Source: Sphingobacterium sp. N143 | Lineage (GTDB): Bacteria > Bacteroidota > Bacteroidia > Sphingobacteriales > Sphingobacteriaceae | Assembly: GCF_030325625.1 (NCBI RefSeq) | Contig: NZ_JACAIS010000001.1 | Span: 434,001-498,000, forward strand | Direction: 5' to 3' | Length of the DNA: 64,000 bases | Shown here: positions 18,462 through 28,048 of the stretch, piece by piece | Position numbering within the stretch: position 1 is the stretch's first letter | How the letters are laid out: each line of letters starts with the position of its first letter | Notes under the pieces: generated by a model | What the model saw: the letters and a program-made list of their open reading frames with translations, nothing else | Database searches by the model: none | What the model was told of the DNA's origin: nothing | Translations under genes and position numbers: made by a program

Positions 18462-18828
18462 ACGGTAAAATCTTCTTTTTAATGACACGACGTTTATCAA
18501 TCAGTTTGCTAATTTTTTCGGCAAAAATACAAATATTATGTTTAATATTTTATTTATTCATTTTAATTATTTTGAATATTTACGTTTTTATGAATTTTTA
18601 TTTTGAATCACTTCTCTGCCAAACACCTGTGAAAGCCAGGCCCAATGAATGAGCTTCTCCTGGGATACTGGTTGAAAAACGATAAAATGGTTTACCGAAG
18701 TTATTTCTCCATTTACCGACTATTTTGGTGTTTCTGTCTATTTCTACTGGTATACATGTAATGAATACTGGATGTTTGCTGTCATCTAAATGAACTCACT
18801 ATCCAATTGATGGTATAAACAAAACATA
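18462..18828. other. Gene-free interval between divergent FUSC and outer-membrane barrel genes
   Basis: AT-rich sequence that should hold two divergent promoters. A minus-strand TATTTTTG box is visible at 18529-18522. No plus-strand box of the TAnnTTTG form stands out before 18829. The start context of the barrel gene is partly repeated 39 bases upstream (ATGAACTCAC at 18790 and 18829), and the first copy opens only a 6-codon frame. Confidence 0.5.
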
Positions 18829-21276
18829 ATGAACTCACAAAAAAAGAAACTGCCGTTATTCATTCTTATGGTTCTATTTTTTTTCCAGGGAGCTGTTTTT
18901 GGACAATCTGGTGGCGGAAAGCTAAATGCCATTGTCGTTGGCCAGGCTGGGCGGCCGATTCATGCTGCCAGTGTTTTACTGTTGCGAAGCCCCAGTGATA
19001 TACCATTGAAAGGTACATTGTCCAAAGAGAATGGTGCGATTGAATTACAGGAAATCCCTGAAGGGAAATATACGATGCAGGTATCGGCGGTAGGGTATGC
19101 GGTCTATCGTTCCGACGAAGTCATGTTAAAGACAGGTAGCAGGCTGACCTTGGATACCATTCGCTTACAAGTAACTGCTCAGGTTTTGAGTGAAGCGCAG
19201 GTGATCGGTAAGAAACCGTTGATCGAAAGTCAATTGGATAAAATTGTGCTGAATGTGGAAAATAGTGTATTGGCAACTGGAAATAATGCATTGGAGCTTC
19301 TCCAAAAGGTGCCGGGTGTTACCTTGGACAATAAAAAAATAAATCTGCGCGGAAAAAGCAATGTCGTTATTATGCTTGATGGGAAACCTACCTATCTTTC
19401 TGCAGATGAAGTTTCTCGGCTGTTGGAAAATACCGCCTCAAATTCAATTGCGTCAATTGAAGTATTAACCAATCCACCGGCAAAATATGATGCTGCCGGA
19501 AATGCGGGTATCATCAATATCAAAACCAAGAAAAATACGCAGTTCGGTAGTAATGTGAGCTTAAACTTGAACCTTGGACAGGGAAAATATGGAAAAATAG
19601 ATGGAGGCTTTCTACTTAATCATCGAAACAATTGGGTGAATTTGTTTACCTCATATAATTATAATAACAGCTTAGGATTTAATGATTTAACTATCGACCG
19701 CTCCGTGCATGATTCAGCAACAGTGACTTACTTCAATTCAGATTCTTATTCCAAGTTTCGTTACCGCGCGCATAATTTTAAATTTGCAGCAGATTTTGAC
19801 CTAGGGAAACATGAGGTGCTTGGCTTTGTGGTGAATGGCAATGTGAGCGGTGGAAATTCTACACGGCAGGGAACCAATTTGATTGCCTCAGAAAAAGGAA
19901 AACTAGATTCAGTTGTATTGGGGAGTAATTTTTCGGATTTCAGCTATCATTACCTAACCTATAATCTCAACTACAAAAAAAGCTTCGACAGTTTAGGGAC
20001 TGAACTGACAGCTAACGCTGATTATTCCTATTCCAAAAATCAAGATAAAAGCAATGTAGGCAACCGTTTTCTGGATGCGGATTGGGAAGAGTTTAAGATG
20101 CCCAAGGTTTTTCGAAACGATATGCTGTCGAATACCAAAATTCTTGTTTTTAAAACCGATTTTGTCCATCCTTTTGATAAGACAACCAAATTTGAAGCAG
20201 GCCTGAAATACAGTCGCGTGAAAACCGATAATAATTTGATCTATGCGAATCAAAATCACGAAGGGGAGTTTGTGCTGGACAAGAAACAGAGCAATCGTTT
20301 TTTATATCATGAAAATATTGTCGCGGCTTATTTTACCTTGAATAAATCCTTTGGCAAATTTTCGGTACAAACAGGACTCCGTATTGAAAATACAGGTTCA
20401 CTAGGGAATTCAGTGACTTTGGGGCAGCAGACCAGGTGTAATTATACGGATTTCTTTCCAACGCTATTCATGCAGCAACAGATCAATGATCATCACAAAC
20501 TTGGCCTCAGTTATAGCCGAAGGATAGACCGCCCGGATTATGGTGCATTGAATCCATTTATTTATTATCTGGACCAGTATACTTATCAATATGGTAACCC
20601 ATATTTGAACCCACAATATACCAATTCGTATGAATTGAATTATACTTTTAAGGAACGTTACTTGTTGAACCTTGGCTACAAGAGGACCAGCGATGCGATC
20701 ACGCAGGTGATCGAGAGCAATTCAGCGACCAAAGCCATTGCACAGACCGACCGGAATTTAACTTATTTCGATTATTACAATATGAATATTACTGTACCGG
20801 TTAAGCTGTTCAAATGGTGGACTACCTCCAACAATGCATCTGCATTTTACAGTAAATATAATTTTGATGCGCGTTCGGGTGCCCCGCGGCAATTGGAAAA
20901 ACTATCTTTTCAGGTGAGTTCCAGTCATGATATCCATATTGGTGAAACCTCCAGTGTTGAGCTGACGGCGAATTATTTCTCTCCGGCGGTCTATGGTGTC
21001 TTCAGCTTTCAGTCGTACTATGGGGTAGACGTAGGGGCTGGAAAAACATTGTTCGATAAAAAACTAAATGTGAAGCTTGCCGTGAATGATATATTGAATA
21101 CCAGGGGCAAGCGGAGATTGTCCAGCTATCAGGAAAATGGCTATTACCATATCCGAAACGGATATGATAGTCGGGTGATCCGCCTTTCACTGTCGTATCG
21201 TTTTGGAAACGTCAATATAAAGTCAGTGAATAAGAGGGGCGGCGATAATGAGGAAGACAGCCGTTTAAAAAAATAA
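18829..21276 (+). CDS. Outer-membrane beta-barrel protein, TonB-dependent receptor type
   Basis: This 815-residue protein has a signal peptide (ending near V-F-G-Q). Residues about 30-125 form a carboxypeptidase-regulatory-like domain (A-G-R-P-I-H-A-A-S-V-L-L, K-Y-T-M-Q-V-S-A-V-G-Y). Residues about 145-235 form a plug-like domain (L-L-Q-K-V-P-G-V-T-L, V-V-I-M-L-D-G-K-P-T-Y-L, I-E-V-L-T-N-P-P-A-K-Y-D, G-I-I-N-I-K-T-K-K). The rest is a large barrel rich in alternating aromatic strands (OMP_b-brl_3 family). There is no SusD partner, so it is not a SusC/D pair. The ligand is unknown. The C-terminus ends in a charged tail after the last barrel strand (L-S-L-S-Y-R-F-G). It is monocistronic with a strong terminator. 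Confidence 0.83.
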   Translation: MNSQKKKLPLFILMVLFFFQGAVFGQSGGGKLNAIVVGQAGRPIHAASVLLLRSPSDIPLKGTLSKENGAIELQEIPEGKYTMQVSAVGYAVYRSDEVMLKTGSRLTLDTIRLQVTAQVLSEAQVIGKKPLIESQLDKIVLNVENSVLATGNNALELLQKVPGVTLDNKKINLRGKSNVVIMLDGKPTYLSADEVSRLLENTASNSIASIEVLTNPPAKYDAAGNAGIINIKTKKNTQFGSNVSLNLNLGQGKYGKIDGGFLLNHRNNWVNLFTSYNYNNSLGFNDLTIDRSVHDSATVTYFNSDSYSKFRYRAHNFKFAADFDLGKHEVLGFVVNGNVSGGNSTRQGTNLIASEKGKLDSVVLGSNFSDFSYHYLTYNLNYKKSFDSLGTELTANADYSYSKNQDKSNVGNRFLDADWEEFKMPKVFRNDMLSNTKILVFKTDFVHPFDKTTKFEAGLKYSRVKTDNNLIYANQNHEGEFVLDKKQSNRFLYHENIVAAYFTLNKSFGKFSVQTGLRIENTGSLGNSVTLGQQTRCNYTDFFPTLFMQQQINDHHKLGLSYSRRIDRPDYGALNPFIYYLDQYTYQYGNPYLNPQYTNSYELNYTFKERYLLNLGYKRTSDAITQVIESNSATKAIAQTDRNLTYFDYYNMNITVPVKLFKWWTTSNNASAFYSKYNFDARSGAPRQLEKLSFQVSSSHDIHIGETSSVELTANYFSPAVYGVFSFQSYYGVDVGAGKTLFDKKLNVKLAVNDILNTRGKRRLSSYQENGYYHIRNGYDSRVIRLSLSYRFGNVNIKSVNKRGGDNEEDSRLKK

Positions 21277-21318
21277 TTGTACGGGTGGGTAAAGTTTCTG
21301 CATAAACCCACTGGTATC

Positions 21319-21360
21319 CAACTAAAAAGAGCACCCCAGCTGGGGTGCTCTTTTTAGTTG
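21319..21360. terminator. Perfect bidirectional terminator
   Basis: A 42-base perfect inverted repeat with a GC-rich core flanked by A5 and T5 runs, between the convergent barrel gene and glutamine synthetase gene. Confidence 0.9.
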
Positions 21361-21371
21361 GGAGCTATATA

Positions 21372-23561
21372 TTAGCTTAAAAATAGAATCTCTCTCAATT
21401 TTGGAAGAGGCCATTTTTTATCGTCCACGATTTTTTCCAATTTGTTGACATGGTAACGGATCACATCGAAATATGGTTTTACCTGCTCATCGTAAGCGAT
21501 TGATTTTTCACGTACATCTTCAATCTGGTTTGCTTTCTTACGTTCTTGGCGCATAGCTTCAGCTTGCTCCAGAATAGTGTTTACATGTGTTGAGATGCGT
21601 TCCACAAAATTCAATTGTGAACTGAATGCTGCTGGTGCCAGACCTAAGTCTTTAAGGCCTTTCACATTTTCAATCAATTCATTTTGGTAAGTGAAACATG
21701 CCGGAGCGATTTGGTTGTTGACCATTTCCTCGATCACACGAGCTTCAATCTGAAGTTTCTTATAGAAATTTTCCAATAAGATCTCGTGACGGGCTTCTGA
21801 TTCACGTTTTGTATAGATACCCAATGACTCAAATAAAGTCAATGACTCTTCTTTCACATAGACATCCAATGCTTTCGGTGTAGATTTGATGTTCGAAAGG
21901 CCACGTGCTGCAGCTTCTTTTTCCCATTCTTCACTATATCCGTTTCCTTCAAAACGGATCGCTTTTGAATCTTTGATGTATTTACGGACAACATTTAAGA
22001 TCGCAAGATCTTTTTTCGTGCCTTTTTTGATCTGTTTATCTACTTCGGTTTTGAATTCGATCAATTGTGCCGCGACGATCGCATTTAATACGGTCATTGG
22101 TAGGGCAGAATTTGCAGAAGAGCCCACGGCGCGGAATTCAAATTTATTGCCAGTAAAAGCGAAAGGTGAAGTACGGTTACGGTCGGTATTGTCCAATTTC
22201 AATTCGGGGACTTTAGGGATGCCATGCCATAAGTTGGCTTCAGCTTTTACCTTTTTGGCCACACGAGCTGATTCTACTTCTTCTAATAATTCATCGAGTT
22301 GAGAACCTAAGAAGATGGAGATAATTGCCGGTGGAGCTTCGTTGGCACCTAAACGGTGATCGTTACTTGCACTAGCGATAGATGCACGCATTAAATCGGC
22401 ATTTTCAAAAACAGCTTTGATGGTATTGACAAAGAATGTCAAAAACATCAAGTTGTTTTTAGGTGTTTTTCCTGGCGACAATAGATTCACACCGGTATTG
22501 GTGATCAAAGACCAGTTATTGTGTTTTCCGGAGCCATTGACGCCAGAATATGGTTTTTCGTGTAACAATACCTTGAAGTTATGTCTCAAAGCAACTTGCT
22601 CCATCACGTTCATCAACAATTGATTGTGATCTATTGCCAAGTTAATTTCTTCATACATTGGGGCACACTCAAATTGTGAGGGTGCAACCTCATTATGACG
22701 TGTTTTTAATGGAATACCTAATTTTAATGCCTCATTTTCCAGGTCCACCATATAGGCCAATACGCGCTCTGGGATCGCACCGAAGTAATGATCTTCCAGT
22801 TGTTGTCCTTTGGCAGACATATGGCCAAATAAGGTACGGCCAGTTAACTGAAGGTCTGGACGGGCATTATATAAAGATAGGTCAACCAAGAAATATTCTT
22901 GTTCAATACCCAGTGATGGATTTACTTTAGTGACCGATTTGTCAAAATATTGTGCGACCTCGGTTGCAGCCTTGTCAATCGCATTGATGGCTTTTAATAA
23001 AGGAGCCTTGTAATCTAGAGATTCTCCGGTATAGGAAACAAATACTGTAGGGATGCAGAGTGTTTTACCAGCACCTGTTTCATAGATGAAAGCAGGGGAG
23101 GAAGGATCCCATGCAGTATAACCTCTCGCTTCGAACGTGTTACGGATACCTCCGTTAGGGAATGATGATGCATCAGGCTCTTGTTGAACCAAGGCGTCTG
23201 CGGTGAATTTTTCAATGGCTTCACCATCATCATCGGGTTCAAAAAAGGCATCATGTTTTTCAGCGGTTGAACCTGTCAAAGGTTGAAACCAGTGTGTATA
23301 GTGAGAAACACCGTGATTAAGGGCCCATGTTTTCATGGCCTGAGAAATGTGCTCAGCCAGGTCCCTTGAAATAATCTGTCCCTCTTCAATGGATGCAACT
23401 AACTCCTTATATGAATTTTTTGGAAGGTAGTCTTTCATTTTGTTTATGGAAAAAACGTTTTTTCCATAAATGTCAGTTGCTTTTTTTGTTTCAACTTTTT
23501 CAAATGGAGCAATTTGGCGTGAGCCTGCTGCTTCTACTGCTTTGAATCTTAGGTTCGACAT
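21372..23561 (-). CDS. glnN: Glutamine synthetase type III
   Basis: At 729 residues this has the length of the GSIII class common in Bacteroidota, much longer than GSI (about 470). It condenses glutamate and ammonia using ATP. Visible marks are N-terminal M-S-N-L-R-F-K-A-V-E-A, the class III-specific W-F-Q-P-L-T-G, the active-site segment S-L-G-I-E-Q-E-Y-F-L-V-D, P-L-K-T-R-H-N-E-V-A-P-S-Q-F-E, G-S-G-K-H-N-N-W-S, and N-R-T-S-P-F-A-F-T-G-N-K-F-E-F-R. It stands alone. The upstream 170 bases are very AT-rich and no GlnB/P-II partner is adjacent. Confidence 0.96.
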   Translation of the reverse strand: MSNLRFKAVEAAGSRQIAPFEKVETKKATDIYGKNVFSINKMKDYLPKNSYKELVASIEEGQIISRDLAEHISQAMKTWALNHGVSHYTHWFQPLTGSTAEKHDAFFEPDDDGEAIEKFTADALVQQEPDASSFPNGGIRNTFEARGYTAWDPSSPAFIYETGAGKTLCIPTVFVSYTGESLDYKAPLLKAINAIDKAATEVAQYFDKSVTKVNPSLGIEQEYFLVDLSLYNARPDLQLTGRTLFGHMSAKGQQLEDHYFGAIPERVLAYMVDLENEALKLGIPLKTRHNEVAPSQFECAPMYEEINLAIDHNQLLMNVMEQVALRHNFKVLLHEKPYSGVNGSGKHNNWSLITNTGVNLLSPGKTPKNNLMFLTFFVNTIKAVFENADLMRASIASASNDHRLGANEAPPAIISIFLGSQLDELLEEVESARVAKKVKAEANLWHGIPKVPELKLDNTDRNRTSPFAFTGNKFEFRAVGSSANSALPMTVLNAIVAAQLIEFKTEVDKQIKKGTKKDLAILNVVRKYIKDSKAIRFEGNGYSEEWEKEAAARGLSNIKSTPKALDVYVKEESLTLFESLGIYTKRESEARHEILLENFYKKLQIEARVIEEMVNNQIAPACFTYQNELIENVKGLKDLGLAPAAFSSQLNFVERISTHVNTILEQAEAMRQERKKANQIEDVREKSIAYDEQVKPYFDVIRYHVNKLEKIVDDKKWPLPKLREILFLS

Positions 23562-23690
23562 TTGTATTTTATAATTAAATTACAGTTTTGTTGATTTTGT
23601 TTTTCAAAAGTATTGTGTTTTTGTTAAAAATTGAAATTTTTTTCAATGTTTTTTATAAAATAACTGTTATAAAATGATTTTTGGTCAAAA

Positions 23691-23724
23691 AAAACAGGGT
23701 AATGTAGTGAAATTACCCTGTTTT
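23691..23724 (-). terminator. Terminator after the S9 peptidase gene
   Basis: 13-bp arms (AAAACAGGGTAAT and its complement) with an 8-base loop, followed on the minus strand by a run of T. It lies 9 bases past the stop of the S9 peptidase gene. Confidence 0.8.
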
Positions 23725-23732
23725 GATATTCG

Positions 23733-26573
23733 TTACTTGTAATCTAGGCCCCAGTCTATCCCTTTTAAGGTTGCTGGAACACCTTTCTTGAGCCAATTGG
23801 GTGCCGGAGCTCCTTTTAAGTAATGATCGAAGAATTGCTGTTCCCGAATCTGTATATCTTTCCTATTCTGTCTTTGGATTAGGTTATGTTCGTCACCATT
23901 ATAATTTAACATCCACACAGGTTTGTTTAACCGTCGAAGGGCGGTAAACATTTCGATTCCTTGATACCAAGGAACGGCTCCATCGTTATCATTGGCCATG
24001 ATCACGACCGGCGTATTTACTTTATCCAAATGAAACAAAGGTGAGTTTTCAATATATAGTTCTGGTGCTTCCCATAATGTTTTTCCAATGCGGCTTTGGG
24101 TATGCTCATATTGAAACTGACGGGACATGCCTGATTGCCACCGTATGCCACCATAAGCCGATGTCATATTGACCACAGGAGCCCCAGTCCATGCTGCCGC
24201 ATACATATTGGTACGTGTAATGAGATGCGCAACTTGATACCCACCCCAACTTTGTCCCTGGATTCCCATTTTGGTGCTATCTACCCATGGATTTTGGGCG
24301 AGGTATTTCATGCCTGAATTGATATATTCTTCTGCTGATTTGCCGGGATGTCCGGTTTCATAGCTAATATTGGGCGCAAATACCAGATATTCGTTACTCA
24401 CAAAGAAGGGTATATTTAGCCGGGAAGGCGTAGGGGCTGGGGGCTGATAGGTATGGAGGCCGTCCGACAGTTTCTCATAGAAATAAGCAATGATAGGGTA
24501 TTTTTTTGCAGGATTGAAGTTCGCTGGTTTATAGAGAATGCCTTCGGCCGGATGCCCCGCAGGGGTGGTCCAGTGGACAAGTTCCGCCGTTCCCCAATTA
24601 TAGTTTGCCTGTTGTTGATTAATGGCGGATAGTCGCACTTCATCCTTAAACTTACTATTATTGACGTAAATATCGGGTGAATGAACATAATCTTCCTTGC
24701 TGTATAGAATGGTTTGTTGGTCAGCGGAAGAACTGATGTTCTTAAAGCTTTTTGGCTCCACTAAGAGCATCTTCGGATCATTATGCTGACCTTTAAACTG
24801 ATAAAAACCGGATTCTTTGGTTTTATTGTCAAAGGATGTCAAAAGACCGCCTTTTTTATAATCCAAAGTTAAAGCCTGATCACGGTCTTCTTCGCGGCGT
24901 AGGGGAAGATAACGTAGTGTTGTCTGGGAGGCTGCACCATATCCATTGGTCAGAATTGATTTTTTGGATCCATCCAGATTGAAATACCAGATGTCATATC
25001 TGGAGTTGACATAGATACCTTTAAAATCAGGGCTCCAAGCAGCCATACCATATCCCTGTGCAGTGCTGGGCATATCATTCTCCACATCCGCAAAAGCAGC
25101 TGGAATGCCATCATTCAAGACGATTTTTCTTTTTGAGCTCACTTGATAGGAGTTCCAGGTTCCTTTATCCTGGTCAAAATAGACTATATATTTTGCGTCG
25201 GGACTTAAGCTTGCCGTTCCCGAAAAGTTGGAAAGAATCAATTCCCGGTTTCCAGTTCTTGTCGAAACAAGATAAATATCATCCCTTGTTCTACCTTCCC
25301 ATTGGCTCTCAATCCGCTTTCCAAAATCTGTGCGGGCCAAAATATATTCAGCATTTCCGTCAGGTGTAAGCATGGTCGAATTAAACGTTTCATCTGTTAA
25401 GGGGATAACATTGCGGTTGCTTTTAGGGTAAGTAACTGCGAGGAAGCTTTTTGCTAGGTCCTTTTTCAGATTGACCAGCTGCATGGGCTGCAAATAATCG
25501 TCCTGCCATCCCCATACATCGACCTTGGCATGTTCAAAATCAACTAACGTGGTGTCTTTGATCCGTGGGATAGGCGCAATGCCAAAGAAAAGCTTTTGAC
25601 CATCTTTGCTAAAGCGAATGTGGCCATCGCCACTGACAGCCCAATTTTTGGGAATACCATGGCTGCTTTGCGTGGCCAAGTATTGTGCCGTATCGATGCC
25701 TGCTGAGTAATAGTAAAGATTATACTTCTTAAGCAGGGCCTTTTCATTGGAGAGATCTCCCAAATAGGCCAATTGATTTCCTGATTCGTCAAAACTGAAG
25801 TTCTTATAATCGCCCTGACCATTTGATATTTTCTTTAGATTTTTAGTGGTTACATCATAGAGGTAAACCCCAGATTCCTTTGATAGGCCCTCGTTGGCAT
25901 TTTTGGTCTCTACTTTCTTGGAGAAAACAATTTTGGTCCCGTTATTATTCCAAGCGTACTGGTCGACAGACGTAAATTGAACAGAATCACCTGAATTCAA
26001 ATTATAAAGGGCCAGTGTGGCCGTTTTCTTCTGTTTATCGGTATTTTTTTTTGCTTCGGTGGTTTCTCCTCCTGTATTACCTGTATTAATGGAAGCAGGT
26101 TTTTCATTTGTTTCTTTGTCGAAAAGGAATGAAACGAAATTATTGCCTTGTTCCGCAAGCTTGTATGACTTTACCTGAGCAAATTTGACAACAGATGATG
26201 TGGTCAGGTTGTAGATGACCAGGGAGTCTTTTGGGAAATCCGCCGCCTTTTTCTTTTTGATTTTGGCCTCTCTGGTAAGTGCAAATGGAGCTTTGATCAG
26301 ACTGATCAGATGATTTTCCGTATCGGTCAGTTGTGCGTTATACCCTCTGGCGACCTGAATAAGTTCCTTGTTCTCTTTTGTTTTCAATAAAAGTTGATTG
26401 TCTCCTTCCTGTGGATTCACTTGGTAAAGGATAAACTTACCGGATTTGCTGATGTATGGAGTGGAGATGCTTTGCCAGCTATCATATACTGTATGGTCTA
26501 ATGGTTTCTTTTGTGCTTGAGCTGCAAGTGTCACAAGAAAGCAGAATGGAATACAGATATTTTTCTTATTCAT
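23733..26573 (-). CDS. S9 family prolyl-oligopeptidase-type serine peptidase
   Basis: The protein has about 946 residues when started at the ATG at 26573 (M-N-K-K-N-I-C-I-P-F), which gives a clean signal peptide ending A-A-Q-A-Q. The frame extends 7 codons further to 26594. The long N-terminal part resembles a beta-propeller. The C-terminal alpha/beta hydrolase has the nucleophile in G-Q-S-W-G-G-Y (near residue 773), the Asp in N-D-N-D-G-A-V-P-W, and the His in G-D-E-H-N-L. It is a secreted or periplasmic peptidase cleaving small peptides, possibly dipeptidyl-peptidase-like. An insert rich in Lys, Thr and Asn around residues 165-185 is low complexity. It is monocistronic. Confidence 0.88.
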   Translation of the reverse strand: MNKKNICIPFCFLVTLAAQAQKKPLDHTVYDSWQSISTPYISKSGKFILYQVNPQEGDNQLLLKTKENKELIQVARGYNAQLTDTENHLISLIKAPFALTREAKIKKKKAADFPKDSLVIYNLTTSSVVKFAQVKSYKLAEQGNNFVSFLFDKETNEKPASINTGNTGGETTEAKKNTDKQKKTATLALYNLNSGDSVQFTSVDQYAWNNNGTKIVFSKKVETKNANEGLSKESGVYLYDVTTKNLKKISNGQGDYKNFSFDESGNQLAYLGDLSNEKALLKKYNLYYYSAGIDTAQYLATQSSHGIPKNWAVSGDGHIRFSKDGQKLFFGIAPIPRIKDTTLVDFEHAKVDVWGWQDDYLQPMQLVNLKKDLAKSFLAVTYPKSNRNVIPLTDETFNSTMLTPDGNAEYILARTDFGKRIESQWEGRTRDDIYLVSTRTGNRELILSNFSGTASLSPDAKYIVYFDQDKGTWNSYQVSSKRKIVLNDGIPAAFADVENDMPSTAQGYGMAAWSPDFKGIYVNSRYDIWYFNLDGSKKSILTNGYGAASQTTLRYLPLRREEDRDQALTLDYKKGGLLTSFDNKTKESGFYQFKGQHNDPKMLLVEPKSFKNISSSADQQTILYSKEDYVHSPDIYVNNSKFKDEVRLSAINQQQANYNWGTAELVHWTTPAGHPAEGILYKPANFNPAKKYPIIAYFYEKLSDGLHTYQPPAPTPSRLNIPFFVSNEYLVFAPNISYETGHPGKSAEEYINSGMKYLAQNPWVDSTKMGIQGQSWGGYQVAHLITRTNMYAAAWTGAPVVNMTSAYGGIRWQSGMSRQFQYEHTQSRIGKTLWEAPELYIENSPLFHLDKVNTPVVIMANDNDGAVPWYQGIEMFTALRRLNKPVWMLNYNGDEHNLIQRQNRKDIQIREQQFFDHYLKGAPAPNWLKKGVPATLKGIDWGLDYK

Positions 26574-26666
26574 ATTTAATTCTTTTTGTCGCAATTTATC
26601 TATAAAAAATAAAAAAACGTTGATTTTTTGGTATATTCATTGTTACGTAAATATAAAAAACTGGTT

Positions 26667-27401
26667 ATGAAATCACCATCTGTTATTATTTCTATTATCG
26701 TGGGCATTGTTGTACTGCTAACTGCATGGATATTGGGAGCTGCTTATCGGTACAAGTTTAATTCCACGCAGACAATTACTGTAAATGGTAATGCGAAAAA
26801 AGATTTTGAATCCGACTTGGTCAAGTGGAATGCTACTTTTAGTAGAAAAAATTATGAATTAAGTGCGGCTTCGGCACAATTAGCCACCGATCGTAATCTG
26901 GTGCGGGATTTTTTGGTCCAACAAGGAGTTAAAGCCAATGAAATTCGTTTTGAGGCGGTCAATATTGCGAAAGATTTCGAATATCATACAGATGGTAAAG
27001 GAAACGGTTACAATACTTTTTCAGGTTATACCTTATCGCAGACCGTCAGTGTGGAATCAAAAGACCTCAATAAAGTGGATAATGCCTCAAGAGAGATTTC
27101 AACTTTGATTTCGAAAGGGATAGAACTGAGTTCAAGCGTACCCAATTATTATTATTCGAAACTGGAAGATTTAAAACTGGAGCTCATTTCACAGGCTTCC
27201 AAAAATGCCCACCAGCGGGCCGTAAATATTGCGGAGGAAGCTGATGCCGGGCTTGGGGATTTGGTAAAAGCGGATCTTGGAATTTTTCAGATAACTGGTC
27301 AAAATGATAATGAAGAATACTCTTCGGGTGGGGCCTTTAACACAACTTCACGTAAGAAAACAGCAAATATAACCGTGAAAGCAAGCTTTCTGAGCAACTG
27401 A
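26667..27401 (+). CDS. SIMPL (DUF541) domain protein
   Basis: About 244 residues from the ATG at 26667 (M-K-S-P-S-V-I-I-S-I). The open frame extends 13 codons upstream, but those lack a family match and would place charged residues before the helix. It has one N-terminal membrane helix, then a SIMPL/DUF541 domain (PF04402) with I-T-V-N-G-N-A-K-K-D-F-E-S-D and S-Q-T-V-S-V-E-S, ending in T-A-N-I-T-V-K-A-S-F. Members of the family are envelope proteins of poorly known function, one of which gives oxidative stress tolerance in E. coli. It is divergent from the S9 peptidase. Confidence 0.82.
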   Translation: MKSPSVIISIIVGIVVLLTAWILGAAYRYKFNSTQTITVNGNAKKDFESDLVKWNATFSRKNYELSAASAQLATDRNLVRDFLVQQGVKANEIRFEAVNIAKDFEYHTDGKGNGYNTFSGYTLSQTVSVESKDLNKVDNASREISTLISKGIELSSSVPNYYYSKLEDLKLELISQASKNAHQRAVNIAEEADAGLGDLVKADLGIFQITGQNDNEEYSSGGAFNTTSRKKTANITVKASFLSN

Positions 27402-27515
27402 TGAAAAAATAGTTGGCTGTTTTTCAGTACTCTATTGTGGATGGTAGAAAATTTATTCAAAAAGTTTTCGCCTTTTCAATAAAAAGCCTACTTTTGCATC
27501 ATTCCAAATGGAAAT

Positions 27516-27595
27516 GCCCGGATGGCGGAATTGGTAGACGCGCTGGTCTCAAACACCAGTGGGAAACCGTGCCGGTTCGACTCCGGCTCCGGGTA
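27516..27595 (+). tRNA. tRNA-Leu (anticodon CAA)
   Basis: An 80-base cloverleaf. The acceptor stem GCCCGGA pairs with UCCGGGU (one G-U). The D-arm has GGAAUUGGUAGACGC. The anticodon stem CUGGU/ACCAG has loop CUCAAAC, giving CAA. A class II variable arm follows, and the T-arm is GCCGG-UUCGACU-CCGGC. The discriminator base is A and CCA is not encoded. A hairpin terminator follows immediately. Confidence 0.95.
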
Positions 27596-27596
27596 C

Positions 27597-27629
27597 AAAG
27601 CCCTCTTTACATGACGTAGAGAGGGCTTT
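27597..27629 (+). terminator. Terminator after tRNA-Leu
   Basis: 10-bp arms (AAAGCCCTCT and its complement) with a 13-base loop directly after the tRNA 3' end. Confidence 0.75.
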
Positions 27630-28048
27630 ATGTTTGGCATATATTCCATTGAACATGATTGGCTGTCCCCAAATGAAGCCATCTTTGAAAGTGTGCCCAC
27701 ACAATGGCCTGTTAAATAAACCTCATACCTGTCTAATTTATGGTCCCGCATATTTTTGCTATTTCTTGATACTTTGCTGATTCTCTGATATTTCCTTAGT
27801 CTCACTTTGGACCATCCTCGCTCTTTGTTTATTGATAAGCGAGGGAAGGCATATGTTGTCCTAAGTCTAAGGGTAAGAAATTCCGATCAAAGGAGCTTAA
27901 AATTGAAGAAAGATGCAGCAGTGAAGCAGCGGAGGGGGAGGGCTGATCGATGGAATTACGCCATAAGTACTTGATGCAGCTTTTTTTATAGAAACCTTTT
28001 TATTCTGAATATTCTTGTTTAAATTGGAAATACCAAATATAAACTTGG
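27630..28048. other. Gene-free interval downstream of tRNA-Leu
   Basis: About 420 bases with no frame that resembles a protein on either strand. A small hairpin (CCTCGCT at 27816-27822 with AGCGAGG at 27838-27844) is present. I see no direct repeat of the tRNA 3' end and no integrase, so nothing here supports an integrated element. Confidence 0.5.

Noticed and set aside
18790..18810. A six-codon upstream frame (M-N-S-L-S-N) before the outer-membrane barrel gene
   Set aside because: It repeats the start context of the barrel gene but is too short and carries no special codons, so it is more likely a chance duplication of about ten bases.
18829..21276. Calling the outer-membrane barrel a SusC homologue
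   Set aside because: It is shorter than SusC proteins (about 1000 residues), belongs to the other barrel family and has no SusD gene beside it.
27597..28048. A genomic island inserted at tRNA-Leu
   Set aside because: No integrase, no repeat of the tRNA end and no foreign-looking genes follow. The downstream gene is ordinary.
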